Source of the DNA: Chryseobacterium gleum
Lineage (GTDB): Bacteria > Bacteroidota > Bacteroidia > Flavobacteriales_D > Sanyastnellaceae
Direction of reading: 5' to 3'
DNA: 64,000 nucleotides
Assembly (NCBI GenBank): GCA_945878635.1
Contig: CAMCTV010000004.1
Location: 1-64,000 of the forward strand
The notes beneath the pieces were generated by a model. That model had not been told where the DNA came from, made no database searches, and saw only the letters and a list, made by a program, of their open reading frames with translations. Shown one piece after another: positions 54,125-62,972 of this stretch. Position 1 is the first letter of the stretch; every line of letters starts with the position of its first letter. The translations under genes and the position numbers were made by a program.

Positions 54125-54409
54125 ATGGAAAACGCAATTATTATCATCACCGTTATCTTAGCCTTATTGCTCGCATTGGTAGTATTGATTCAGAATCCCA
54201 AAGGTGGCGGATTGACAACAGGATTTCAAGCCACACAAGTGGGTGGGGTTCAGCAAACCGCTGACTTCTTGGAGAAAGCTACTTGGTATTTGGTGATTGC
54301 CCTTTTCGTTTTGTGTATGTTGAGCGCTAGTTTCAGTGCCAGCACCAAGTTTGAAAACGAAGAACAAGGAATTGAGCAAGAAGCACCAGCGGAGGGACAA
54401 CAGCCCTAA
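54125..54409 (+). CDS. secG: Preprotein translocase subunit SecG
   Basis: 94 residues. Two membrane helices near residues 4-22 (IIIITVILALLLALVVLI) and 53-72 (TWYLVIALFVLCMLSAS). Between them the loop QNPKGGGLTTGFQATQVGGVQQTADFLEKATW is the SecG signature. It assists the SecYE channel. It begins 4 bases after the TPR gene and is followed by a terminator. Confidence 0.93.
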   Translation: MENAIIIITVILALLLALVVLIQNPKGGGLTTGFQATQVGGVQQTADFLEKATWYLVIALFVLCMLSASFSASTKFENEEQGIEQEAPAEGQQP

Positions 54410-54433
54410 GACGGTTATTCATACACTCATTTG

Positions 54434-54468
54434 AAAATGTCAGCGTGTCGCACACACTGACATTTTTT
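54434..54468 (+). terminator. Terminator after secG
   Basis: AAAATGTCAG (54434-54443) pairs with CTGACATTTT (54457-54466), extended by GTGT/ACAC inside, followed by a T-run. It separates the miaB-secG run from groESL. Confidence 0.85.
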
Positions 54469-54560
54469 ATTTTATCCCTGCCATTTTTTCGCTTCGCCAA
54501 AGCAAAAAACACAATGGCACGACAGATGCTAAGCACAAAACAAATTTTAATATAAAGTAT

Positions 54561-54836
54561 ATGTCAGTTAACGTAAAACCCATTGCAGATCGCGTGTTGG
54601 TTGAACCCGCGCAAGCAGAAACCACAACAGCAAGTGGTATCATCATCCCTGATACTGCCAAAGAAAAGCCACAACGTGGAACCGTAGTTGCAGTTGGAAA
54701 TGGTAAGAAAGACGAACCCATGACTGTAGCCGTTGGAGACTCCGTTCTTTATGGCAAGTACTCAGGTACTGAAATTTCATTGGATGGCAAGGATTACCTT
54801 ATCATGCGTGAATCAGATATTTTAGCAATCATCTAA
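54561..54836 (+). CDS. groES: Co-chaperonin GroES
   Basis: 91 residues, full length. The heptameric lid of the GroEL chaperonin. The sequence [46 protein letters not shown] follows the family closely, with the mobile loop [11 protein letters not shown] and the C-terminal [12 protein letters not shown]. groEL starts 12 bases later. No CIRCE element is seen upstream. Confidence 0.98.
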   Translation: MSVNVKPIADRVLVEPAQAETTTASGIIIPDTAKEKPQRGTVVAVGNGKKDEPMTVAVGDSVLYGKYSGTEISLDGKDYLIMRESDILAII

Positions 54837-56480
<1,644 letters not shown>

Positions 56481-56507
56481 GCCATCGCCGATTTGTTTTT
56501 AACTTGC

Positions 56508-56538
56508 AGCCGCTTTCCGTGAGGGAGGCGGCTTTTTT
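56508..56538 (+). terminator. Terminator after groEL, touching the dusB start
   Basis: AGCCGC (56508-56513) pairs with GCGGCT (56528-56533), extended by a wobble-containing inner stem around a GTGA loop, then a T7 run. The T-run ends one to two bases before the dusB ATG at 56540. Confidence 0.85.
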
Positions 56539-56539
56539 T

Positions 56540-57517
56540 ATGGTGAAGATTGATCAAATAGAACTCCCCGATTTTCCATTGCTCTTGGCGCCAATGGAGG
56601 ATGTCAGCGACCCCCCATTTCGCCTGGTTTGCAAGGAAAATGGAGCGGACATGATGTACACGGAATTCATCAGCAGTGAAGGATTGATCAGAGATGCAGC
56701 CAAGAGTAAAATGAAGTTGGACATCTTTGAATATGAGCGCCCCATTGGGGTACAAATATTTGGAAGTGAGATTGACACCATGGTGCAATGCGCCAAAATC
56801 ATAGAGCAAACCAATCCCGATTTATTGGACATCAATTATGGCTGTCCCGTGATGAAGGTAACGTGCAAAGGTGCAGGTGCGGGAATTTTAAAGGACATTG
56901 ACAAGATGGTACGCATGACCGAAGCCATTGTGAAAGCCACAACCCTTCCCGTAACTGTCAAAACCCGACTAGGATGGGATGATGGTTCAAAAAACATAGA
57001 ACAAGTTGCAGAGCGATTGCAGGACATCGGCATCAAGGCTTTAACCATTCATGGTCGCACGCGTGTGCAGATGTACAAAGGCGAAGCCGATTGGAGCTTG
57101 ATTGCCAAGGTGAAAGAGAATCCACGTATTCAGATCCCCATTTTTGGAAATGGCGACATTGACAGTCCGGAAAAGGCCTTGGAATACAAAAACAAATACG
57201 GTGTGGATGGGATCATGATCGGACGCGCCAGCATTGGGTATCCGTGGATCTTCAGGGAAATCAAACACTATTTGGCCACAGGAGAAAAGTTGGCACCACC
57301 GACGATAGATGAGCGCGTAGAGACCTGCAAGAAACATTTGATGTTCAGCATTCAGTGGAAAGGAGAAGTCTTGGGTATCTTGGAAATGCGCCGGCACTAC
57401 ACCAATTACTTCAAGGGATTTCCGCATTTCAAAGAAGACCGCATGGCGTTGGTGACATCCAGCAATTTGAAAGAGATTTTGGAGCGTTTGGATCGAATCA
57501 AGATTGAGAGGCGCTAG
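56540..57517 (+). CDS. dusB: tRNA-dihydrouridine synthase (DusB family)
   Basis: 325 residues from the ATG at 56540; the open frame upstream overlaps groEL. An FMN enzyme that reduces uridines in the D-loop of tRNA. The active-site Cys lies in DINYGCPVMKV, with LLLAPMEDVSDPPFR and AGAGILKD blocks and an IMIGRASIGYPWIF substrate-end motif. Its start lies directly after the T-run of the groEL terminator, which leaves almost no leader for its own transcript. Confidence 0.93.
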   Translation: MVKIDQIELPDFPLLLAPMEDVSDPPFRLVCKENGADMMYTEFISSEGLIRDAAKSKMKLDIFEYERPIGVQIFGSEIDTMVQCAKIIEQTNPDLLDINYGCPVMKVTCKGAGAGILKDIDKMVRMTEAIVKATTLPVTVKTRLGWDDGSKNIEQVAERLQDIGIKALTIHGRTRVQMYKGEADWSLIAKVKENPRIQIPIFGNGDIDSPEKALEYKNKYGVDGIMIGRASIGYPWIFREIKHYLATGEKLAPPTIDERVETCKKHLMFSIQWKGEVLGILEMRRHYTNYFKGFPHFKEDRMALVTSSNLKEILERLDRIKIERR

Positions 57518-57520
57518 TAT

Positions 57521-57622
57521 TTCTTCGCGTTCTCTGCGTATTCTTGGCGAGCTCTGCGTTTATTGAATTTTTACTTAACGCAAGGGGCGCAAAGGGTTTC
57601 GTAGAGGGGGCGCTGAATTTTG
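57521..57622. repeat. Intergenic GCG-rich repeat with direct and inverted copies
   Basis: Two direct 20-base units (57521-57540 and 57541-57560) share TTCTT.GCG..CTCTGCGT, then the bases CTTAACGCAAGGGGCGCAAAGG read as their inverse (CGCAAAG, TTGCG on the other strand). The words TTTGCG/CGCAAA are a theme of a widespread Bacteroidota intergenic repeat. It fills most of the 117-base gap between convergent dusB and the T9SS hydrolase. Confidence 0.7.
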
Positions 57623-57634
57623 ACCCGTCCTAAA

Positions 57635-58792
57635 TTAATTTTTACTGAATGGCAAGACCAACTCCTGCCCTACCTTCAACCAATACATTCCGCTCTTCAG
57701 CTTTAAGATATCGGTGATCTCTGATGTTTTATTTAACACACCTTTCGCTACAGTTCTGCCTTGAACATCCATTATCAAAAAAGATTGACCTACCCATTGA
57801 GCATTCCCTTTCCATCGAAGCTGATCTGAACTTGGATTGGGGTACAATGAAAATGGAAGACTAGTGTTGTTGTCCACATCCGCACCGCAACCTAAGCCGC
57901 AGTTCTGGATCAATTCAAATGAAGTTGTGTTGGATACATTGCTTTGAAATACTTCGCCTTGTGCGCAATTGTCCTTTAGGTAAAAATCCAACCAGGGAAT
58001 TAGATTATTCAACACTGAGGCTTGCTGCTCAGTTGCAGAAATGGCCCCTTGTGGCGAACAAGTGCTTTGTCCCAAAGTACAATTAAAATTAGGCGATGCA
58101 AATTGACAATGGTCTCCTCCTACTATTCCAACATAAGATTTGCAAACACTCACAGAGGCATTGAACATCGGTACCTGATGATCCGCGGGTGGTGCAACAC
58201 AATCATTAATTCCCGAAAAGATGAGGGTTGGTTTTTGAATATTACCCGCAGCTGAAATAGCAGATGGGTTGGTCTCTGCAGGTGCCATGGCTGCCAATAC
58301 TGTAATATTATTATTGTAGGTCATGGCTAAAAACGCTGAGCCTCCACCCATCGAATGACCCATCACTGCGCTGGTATTCCCAATTGCATTATAAAACAAC
58401 GATGGACCGTCACCATTCTCTTCCTGAAGTGCCGTAACCAAAAAAGCCATGTCTCGGCCAAAATTTTCATGTGATGGAAACAATGATGTTTCAGTTGTAG
58501 GTAAAACAACAATGTACCCCTCTGGCACCAATGCTTCCCAATAAATATCATACACTGAAGCCGGCATGACAAAACCATGTCCCAGAACAACGATTGGGAA
58601 AACACCAGAGGCCACTGCCACATTGTCCCCAGCAGTGTTGGCTGGATAATAAATCTCACACGTTACTACCCTATTGTTTCTGCTAACATCAACAAAAGAA
58701 GTTTGCTGATGTCCAATGGAAAAATCCTGTGCCGTCATCAGCACAGAAGAAAGCATAATCAACAAGATCAAAAAACCTTTGGTCCTTTTCAT
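57635..58792 (-). CDS. T9SS-secreted alpha/beta hydrolase
   Basis: 385 residues. Signal peptide MKRTKGFLILLIMLSSVLMTAQ. The hydrolase core has the turn IVVLGHGFVMP, the nucleophile Ser in VMGHSMGGGSAF, an Asp in FSGINDCVAPP and a His in VGGDHCQFA, close to dienelactone hydrolase or PAF-acetylhydrolase-like esterases. An extra Cys-rich part follows the His (FNCTLGQSTCSPQG), and the C-terminus is a type A sorting domain (LYPNPSSDQLRWKG ... SGMYWLKVGQELVLPF). It should be exported through the T9SS and act outside the cell. The substrate is unknown. Confidence 0.9.
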   Translation of the reverse strand: MKRTKGFLILLIMLSSVLMTAQDFSIGHQQTSFVDVSRNNRVVTCEIYYPANTAGDNVAVASGVFPIVVLGHGFVMPASVYDIYWEALVPEGYIVVLPTTETSLFPSHENFGRDMAFLVTALQEENGDGPSLFYNAIGNTSAVMGHSMGGGSAFLAMTYNNNITVLAAMAPAETNPSAISAAGNIQKPTLIFSGINDCVAPPADHQVPMFNASVSVCKSYVGIVGGDHCQFASPNFNCTLGQSTCSPQGAISATEQQASVLNNLIPWLDFYLKDNCAQGEVFQSNVSNTTSFELIQNCGLGCGADVDNNTSLPFSLYPNPSSDQLRWKGNAQWVGQSFLIMDVQGRTVAKGVLNKTSEITDILKLKSGMYWLKVGQELVLPFSKN

Positions 58793-58820
58793 AATTCAAA
58801 ATCAATGATTATGGTAAAGG

Positions 58821-59360
58821 TCAAGAAAAAAGACGGAATCTTCTCATCTTTTTGAAAAAGCGCTTCCACTTGGAATCAGAATCAATGGAATCCCTTGCCT
58901 GAATGGTTTCAATGGCCATCCTCAACTCTTCTGATTGTTTTAACATCTGAACAGAATCAATTCTAGATTGGGTTGTTGAATCGTTAACGGCCTGCTCAGC
59001 ATTGACTTGAAAAAAATTGTTATCCATATTGACCGTCCAGTTTTGTGGCATTGACCAAGGTTGTGGAAAAGGCCAACTATCATAAACGATGCATCCGCCG
59101 CAAGTTGGCCACCAATTCATAACTCCAAAGTTCAGAATCCAATTGGGATCCCAAATCAAAATGAAAGGCATGGGCATGGTGTCTTTGTGCAATTCCATCT
59201 CAAATACATGGGTAATGTATACTGGATCTGTCTTCAATGGTTCTCGCAAACCCGATTGAACTTCCCTTTGCGTGGGCATTAAATAGAGTATCATCCCAAC
59301 TGAAAGGGTGATCAAAAGAATATTGCGCAGTAATGAATTCATTGTGGGTAAGACCTTCAT
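58821..59360 (-). CDS. Unrecognised small envelope protein
   Basis: 179 residues, family not recognised. The start may be 59360 or the in-frame ATG at 59342 (MNSLLRN). A single hydrophobic helix near residues 12-28 (NILLITLSVGMILYLMP) acts as anchor or signal. The middle part is rich in Trp, Pro and Met (ILIWDPNWILNFGVMNWWPTCGGCIVYDSWPFPQPW) and has a CGGC pair. The C-terminus is a basic helix (KWKRFFKKMRRFRLFS). Its gene is divergent from the DUF1801-type gene, with a perfect inverted repeat between them. Confidence 0.6.
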   Translation of the reverse strand: MKVLPTMNSLLRNILLITLSVGMILYLMPTQREVQSGLREPLKTDPVYITHVFEMELHKDTMPMPFILIWDPNWILNFGVMNWWPTCGGCIVYDSWPFPQPWSMPQNWTVNMDNNFFQVNAEQAVNDSTTQSRIDSVQMLKQSEELRMAIETIQARDSIDSDSKWKRFFKKMRRFRLFS

Positions 59361-59376
59361 TCCTGTTTAGCGTTGC

Positions 59377-59395
59377 TTAAGTTTCGTCAACTTAA
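59377..59395. promoter_or_regulatory. Palindromic site between divergent genes
   Basis: TTAAGTT (59377-59383) and AACTTAA (59389-59395) form a perfect 7-bp inverted repeat with a 5-base spacer. It sits in the spacer of a possible promoter for the 59427 gene (TTG at 59373 and TTACTTTG near 59398). A repressor or activator operator is plausible. Confidence 0.45.
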
Positions 59396-59426
59396 CATTA
59401 CTTTGCAAACTCAATAGGCTTGAAAA

Positions 59427-60068
59427 ATGAATGTATTGGTAGATCAAATATTGGAGGTTGGCTGCGGACGTTGCAAATGGGGAGGGACTCCGAAATGCAA
59501 AGTGCACACTTGGGAAAAGGAATTGCCCGCATTGCGCAACATCCTTTTGGAATGTGGACTGCATGAAGAAATAAAATGGGGAATGCCCTGCTATACAGAC
59601 AACAACAAAAATGTTTTGATACTAGCCCCATTTAAAGAATACTGCGCACTTAACTTTTTCAATGGTGCATTGATTGATGATAGCGCCAATATGCTCACAG
59701 CACCCTCTGAAAACACTCAAGCAGGAAGGCAAATGCGATTTACCAATATTGATCAAATCACAACTGCCTCAGATATTATCAAGCAATACATTTTCCAAGC
59801 CATTGAGGTAGAAAGACAAGGTTTAAAAGTTGTCGCTAAAAAGGTGGAGGAATATCCAATTCCTGAAGAATTAAATATTGTCTTTAAAAACAATTCAGCA
59901 CTTAAAAAAGCTTTTGATCAACTCACTCCTGGAAGACAAAAGGCATACCTCCTTCACTTTGCACAACCGAAGCAATCTGCAACAAGAACAAGTAGAATTG
60001 AAAAGGCAATGCCAGATATCTTTGCCGGAAAGGGGTTGAATGAAGATTATAGAAACAAAAAAAGGTAG
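59427..60068 (+). CDS. YdeI/OmpD-associated (DUF1801-type) family protein
   Basis: 213 residues. Residues about 30-130 fit the DUF1801 fold (LHEEIKWGMPCYTDNNKNVLILAPFKEYCALNFFNGALI), and the C-terminal PEELNIVFKNNSALKKAFDQLTPGRQKAYLLHF is the YdeI-type helical tail. The function is not known. An added N-terminal CGRCKWGG...C stretch is unusual. No signal peptide. It is divergent from the 58821 gene. Confidence 0.83.
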   Translation: MNVLVDQILEVGCGRCKWGGTPKCKVHTWEKELPALRNILLECGLHEEIKWGMPCYTDNNKNVLILAPFKEYCALNFFNGALIDDSANMLTAPSENTQAGRQMRFTNIDQITTASDIIKQYIFQAIEVERQGLKVVAKKVEEYPIPEELNIVFKNNSALKKAFDQLTPGRQKAYLLHFAQPKQSATRTSRIEKAMPDIFAGKGLNEDYRNKKR

Positions 60069-60084
60069 CCTAAACTACCTTTTG

Positions 60085-60158
60085 TGCGCCCACCTGGGCT
60101 CGAACCAGGGACCCACAGATTATGAGTCTGTTGCTCTAACCAACTGAGCTATAAGCGC
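60085..60158 (-). tRNA. tRNA-Met (CAT anticodon)
   Basis: 74 bases fold as a tRNA: acceptor GCGCTTA / TGGGCGC, D-arm AGCTCAG.TGGTTAGAGC, anticodon stem ACAGA/TCTGT with loop CTCATAA, and T-arm CCTGG-TTCGAGC-CCAGG with discriminator A. The anticodon CAT fits elongator tRNA-Met; a tRNA-Ile2 with a lysidine-modified CAT cannot be excluded. CCA is not encoded. It sits between the DUF1801-type gene and the Wzi-like gene. Confidence 0.92.
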
Positions 60159-60204
60159 GGGGGTGCAATATTACGGTTTTTTTTCTCTAAATCAAAAATA
60201 CGCC

Positions 60205-61704
60205 TCAATAATCCCACTGATCTTGAAAATATCCGGGGGTGCGAATGCCAATCATGATGAACTGCTGACTTTGCAATTGAGGTAAATAATGTGTACGGCT
60301 CATGACCTCTCCAAAACACTCTAAGGTATTCTTTAGGACTTTTCTCGAAACTTGCAGGCGCTGAAACAAGAAAATTCGTTTATCGCCTTGAAAGAAATTA
60401 TTGCCGTAAATCTGCGCGGGATCCTTATAGCTTAAAAAGATGTTTCCCCCGTCATTCAAACCTGAACGATTGAGTCCATAGGCTCCATAATTGCAAGCCA
60501 GGATGACGGTCCAATCCTTCTTTTTGAATTGAGCCATGTTCACCCATTCAATAAAATTAGAACCCCATGGATGCGCCAAAGGCTGTCCCAATTGTCCCCA
60601 TGCTTGCAAAGGGCTTGCGTGAGAGTAGGTGAACGGTCTTACAGCATTAACTTCAGAGATTACATCCAACCCTTTGATAATGTCAAATGCCTTTACACCG
60701 GCTTGTCCACCATATTTCAAACCCCACCATCCATTCTTGGCTTTGACTTCTGATAGCAACCACTCATCCAATAAAAACTGGAAATAAAACTTGGTCTTTT
60801 GCTTGTACACATAGCTCATGTTTAATCCCAAAAGCGAGTTGTCCGCAGATCCTTGCGCATATTCAATGGGACGCCAAAATGCTATTGGATTTAGATAATG
60901 TAAGTCAAAGTTTCGTGCAGAAGTGCGATCACTCTTCTGCCATATCACCATTTCGTACAAGGTAAAAGTCAACTTTTTGGTTGCTTCATAAGTCAACGAA
61001 TGCATCCCGATATACTTGGTGCGCAATTGATCCCAACCAAGACCATTGTCTTTCAATTGAGCCCATTGCGCATTGAAACGAAAAGGACCCAAATCAGTCA
61101 CTACTCTGCCATACGGCATCGGTGCAGCGTTGTGACTGATGACCAAAGATCGATAGCCATCTCCAAAAAACATTTTGCCTCTGCCCACTTCCAATGAAAC
61201 ATGGCGATTGGGGTGGTAAGTAAGCTTGCCCGTCCACGTTTGTGTTCGGTACATTCCAGCGAAATCACCCAAAGCTTTTCCCCAACCTAGGATGGAGTTG
61301 TCATTCAAAACAGAACCTTCCGCATTCTGCGGCAGGTCAGACATCAAGTGATAATAGGAAAGTTGCACAGCCAATTTGTTCTTGAACTTGGAATAAAAGT
61401 CCAACTGTCCCACGGTCTGATGAAACCCTTGAAAGGTATTGTTCAACCTGCTCAATCCACTGGACATTGACACACTAGGAATTATCGTAAAACCATTCAT
61501 TCCAATGCTGTCATTTAGCCCCATCAAATACTGACGATCTATGCCAAATACTTGTGGGAACATGGAGGCGTCAGAACTATCAGTCTTTTGATACGCCAAT
61601 CGGTACATGCCGTCCAAAGGATTAACAGGGCGAGAGACATCCCATGACTGACCCAAAACAAGGTTGACTTGAAATACAACCAATATCCAAAACATTTTTT
61701 TCAT
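60205..61704 (-). CDS. Wzi/RemB-like outer-membrane beta-barrel protein
   Basis: 499 residues from MKKMFWILVVFQVNLVLGQ at 61704; the upstream frame lacks a signal. The mature part alternates short amphipathic strands with aromatic girdles (KLTYHPNRHVSLEVGRGKMFFGDGYRSL; LHYLNPIAFWRPIEYAQGSADNSLLG), which is typical of Wzi capsule-attachment barrels and of the Flavobacterium RemB-type proteins. It may serve capsule or surface polysaccharide attachment. The ORF overlaps the namZ end by 4 bases. Role not proven. Confidence 0.78.
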   Translation of the reverse strand: MKKMFWILVVFQVNLVLGQSWDVSRPVNPLDGMYRLAYQKTDSSDASMFPQVFGIDRQYLMGLNDSIGMNGFTIIPSVSMSSGLSRLNNTFQGFHQTVGQLDFYSKFKNKLAVQLSYYHLMSDLPQNAEGSVLNDNSILGWGKALGDFAGMYRTQTWTGKLTYHPNRHVSLEVGRGKMFFGDGYRSLVISHNAAPMPYGRVVTDLGPFRFNAQWAQLKDNGLGWDQLRTKYIGMHSLTYEATKKLTFTLYEMVIWQKSDRTSARNFDLHYLNPIAFWRPIEYAQGSADNSLLGLNMSYVYKQKTKFYFQFLLDEWLLSEVKAKNGWWGLKYGGQAGVKAFDIIKGLDVISEVNAVRPFTYSHASPLQAWGQLGQPLAHPWGSNFIEWVNMAQFKKKDWTVILACNYGAYGLNRSGLNDGGNIFLSYKDPAQIYGNNFFQGDKRIFLFQRLQVSRKVLKNTLECFGEVMSRTHYLPQLQSQQFIMIGIRTPGYFQDQWDY

Positions 61705-62879
61705 GGGTACAACAAATATTTTTCTCTTAAACTCAAATAATTTTGCAAACCTTTTTGCCAACTGGCACGAATTTGATCAGCACTCCATCCATTTTTTAGC
61801 TGTTGTCTTAACTGCTGTGAGCCTGCTAATTTATCAAAAAAGGAAGGACTATTGAACATGTCATTGCCTAGTTCTGAATAAGCATCCAATAAATAACTTA
61901 AATTGATTTGATGAAACTTTTGACATTCGTTTCTAAGATCCACAAACCCACAGAGAACATTTTCATGAGGCGGGTTGATTGACTTACCTGAAATATCAAC
62001 TGGAGTTGCGGTAAAATTAAAATTTTCCTTTTTGGGATAACCATAACAAGTAAAGGGGTTTGCTGTTCCTCTGCCGACACTTACTGAAGTTCCCTCAAAC
62101 CAGCACAATGAAGGGTATAGCGCGATGGCGCAATCTGAACTTAAATTAGGAGATGGTGGTACTGGCAGACTGTATGGTGTAGCATGCGTCCAGTTGGCAC
62201 AAATAACAACGCCCAAATCCAAATTTTTGGTCTCTCCCCAATTCTCTCCTTTGATCATTTTGGCCATTTCTCCTAGCGTGCAACCGTGGACAATGGGAAT
62301 GGGCAAAGCACCCACCATGGAGGACAATTCCAAATCCAACACAGGTCCGTCAACATAGTGTCCATTGGGATTGGGACGATCCAAAACAATCAGTTCTTTG
62401 TTGTACTTGGCGCATGATTGCATAACGTAGTACAAAGTGGTGAGGTAGGTATAAAACCGCGTACCTACATCTTGAATATCAAAGATAACCGTCTCGACAT
62501 CGCTTAAATCTTCAGCAGTAGGCATGGCATGCTTCCCATACAGCGAAACGACAGGAATACCCGTTTTTTGATCAGTATAAGATTCAAACTTTTCGCCGGG
62601 CGGAAGATCGCCTCTAAACCCATGTTCCGGAGCGAATACTTTAACCACATTGATATTTAAGCTCATCAGCATATCCACCAAATGTTGGCCTTCTACCATT
62701 GCAGTATGATTGGCCACAATTGCCACTTTTGAATTTTGAATCAATGGAATATATCCAGCTGTGAATGCTGCTCCGACAGAAATTGGAGCAGCATTTGGAA
62801 TCTGTGCGCTATGCACCGGCTGCTGGGTTCTGCAGGCCGAGATCCAAAAGAAAACGATTAAAAAAGGGACAATCCTCAT
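61701..62879 (-). CDS. namZ: Exo-beta-N-acetylmuramidase NamZ family (DUF1343) lipoprotein
   Basis: 392 residues from the ATG at 62879, which gives a lipoprotein signal (RIVPFLIVFFWISAC). The catalytic-type blocks are VANHTAMVEGQHLVDML, VFAPEHGFRGDLPPGE, DIQDVGTRFYTY, LDRPNPNG and WFEGTSVSVGRGT. NamZ releases N-acetylmuramic acid from the ends of peptidoglycan fragments and so recycles cell wall. Its start overlaps nothing; its end overlaps the Wzi-like gene by 4 bases. Lipid anchoring places it in the periplasm or outer membrane. Confidence 0.93.
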   Translation of the reverse strand: MRIVPFLIVFFWISACRTQQPVHSAQIPNAAPISVGAAFTAGYIPLIQNSKVAIVANHTAMVEGQHLVDMLMSLNINVVKVFAPEHGFRGDLPPGEKFESYTDQKTGIPVVSLYGKHAMPTAEDLSDVETVIFDIQDVGTRFYTYLTTLYYVMQSCAKYNKELIVLDRPNPNGHYVDGPVLDLELSSMVGALPIPIVHGCTLGEMAKMIKGENWGETKNLDLGVVICANWTHATPYSLPVPPSPNLSSDCAIALYPSLCWFEGTSVSVGRGTANPFTCYGYPKKENFNFTATPVDISGKSINPPHENVLCGFVDLRNECQKFHQINLSYLLDAYSELGNDMFNSPSFFDKLAGSQQLRQQLKNGWSADQIRASWQKGLQNYLSLREKYLLYP

Positions 62880-62972
62880 CCCTGTAAATTTCCAATCATT
62901 TTTGCACATCACATGCAATAAGATGAAAAGATTTCAAGGTTCTGTTTTGAACAATGTTTAGTTTTGTCTTGA

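Noticed and set aside
54481-54560. A CIRCE element upstream of groES
   Set aside because: No TTAGCACTC-N9-GAGTGCTAA inverted repeat is present in the 80 bases before groES.
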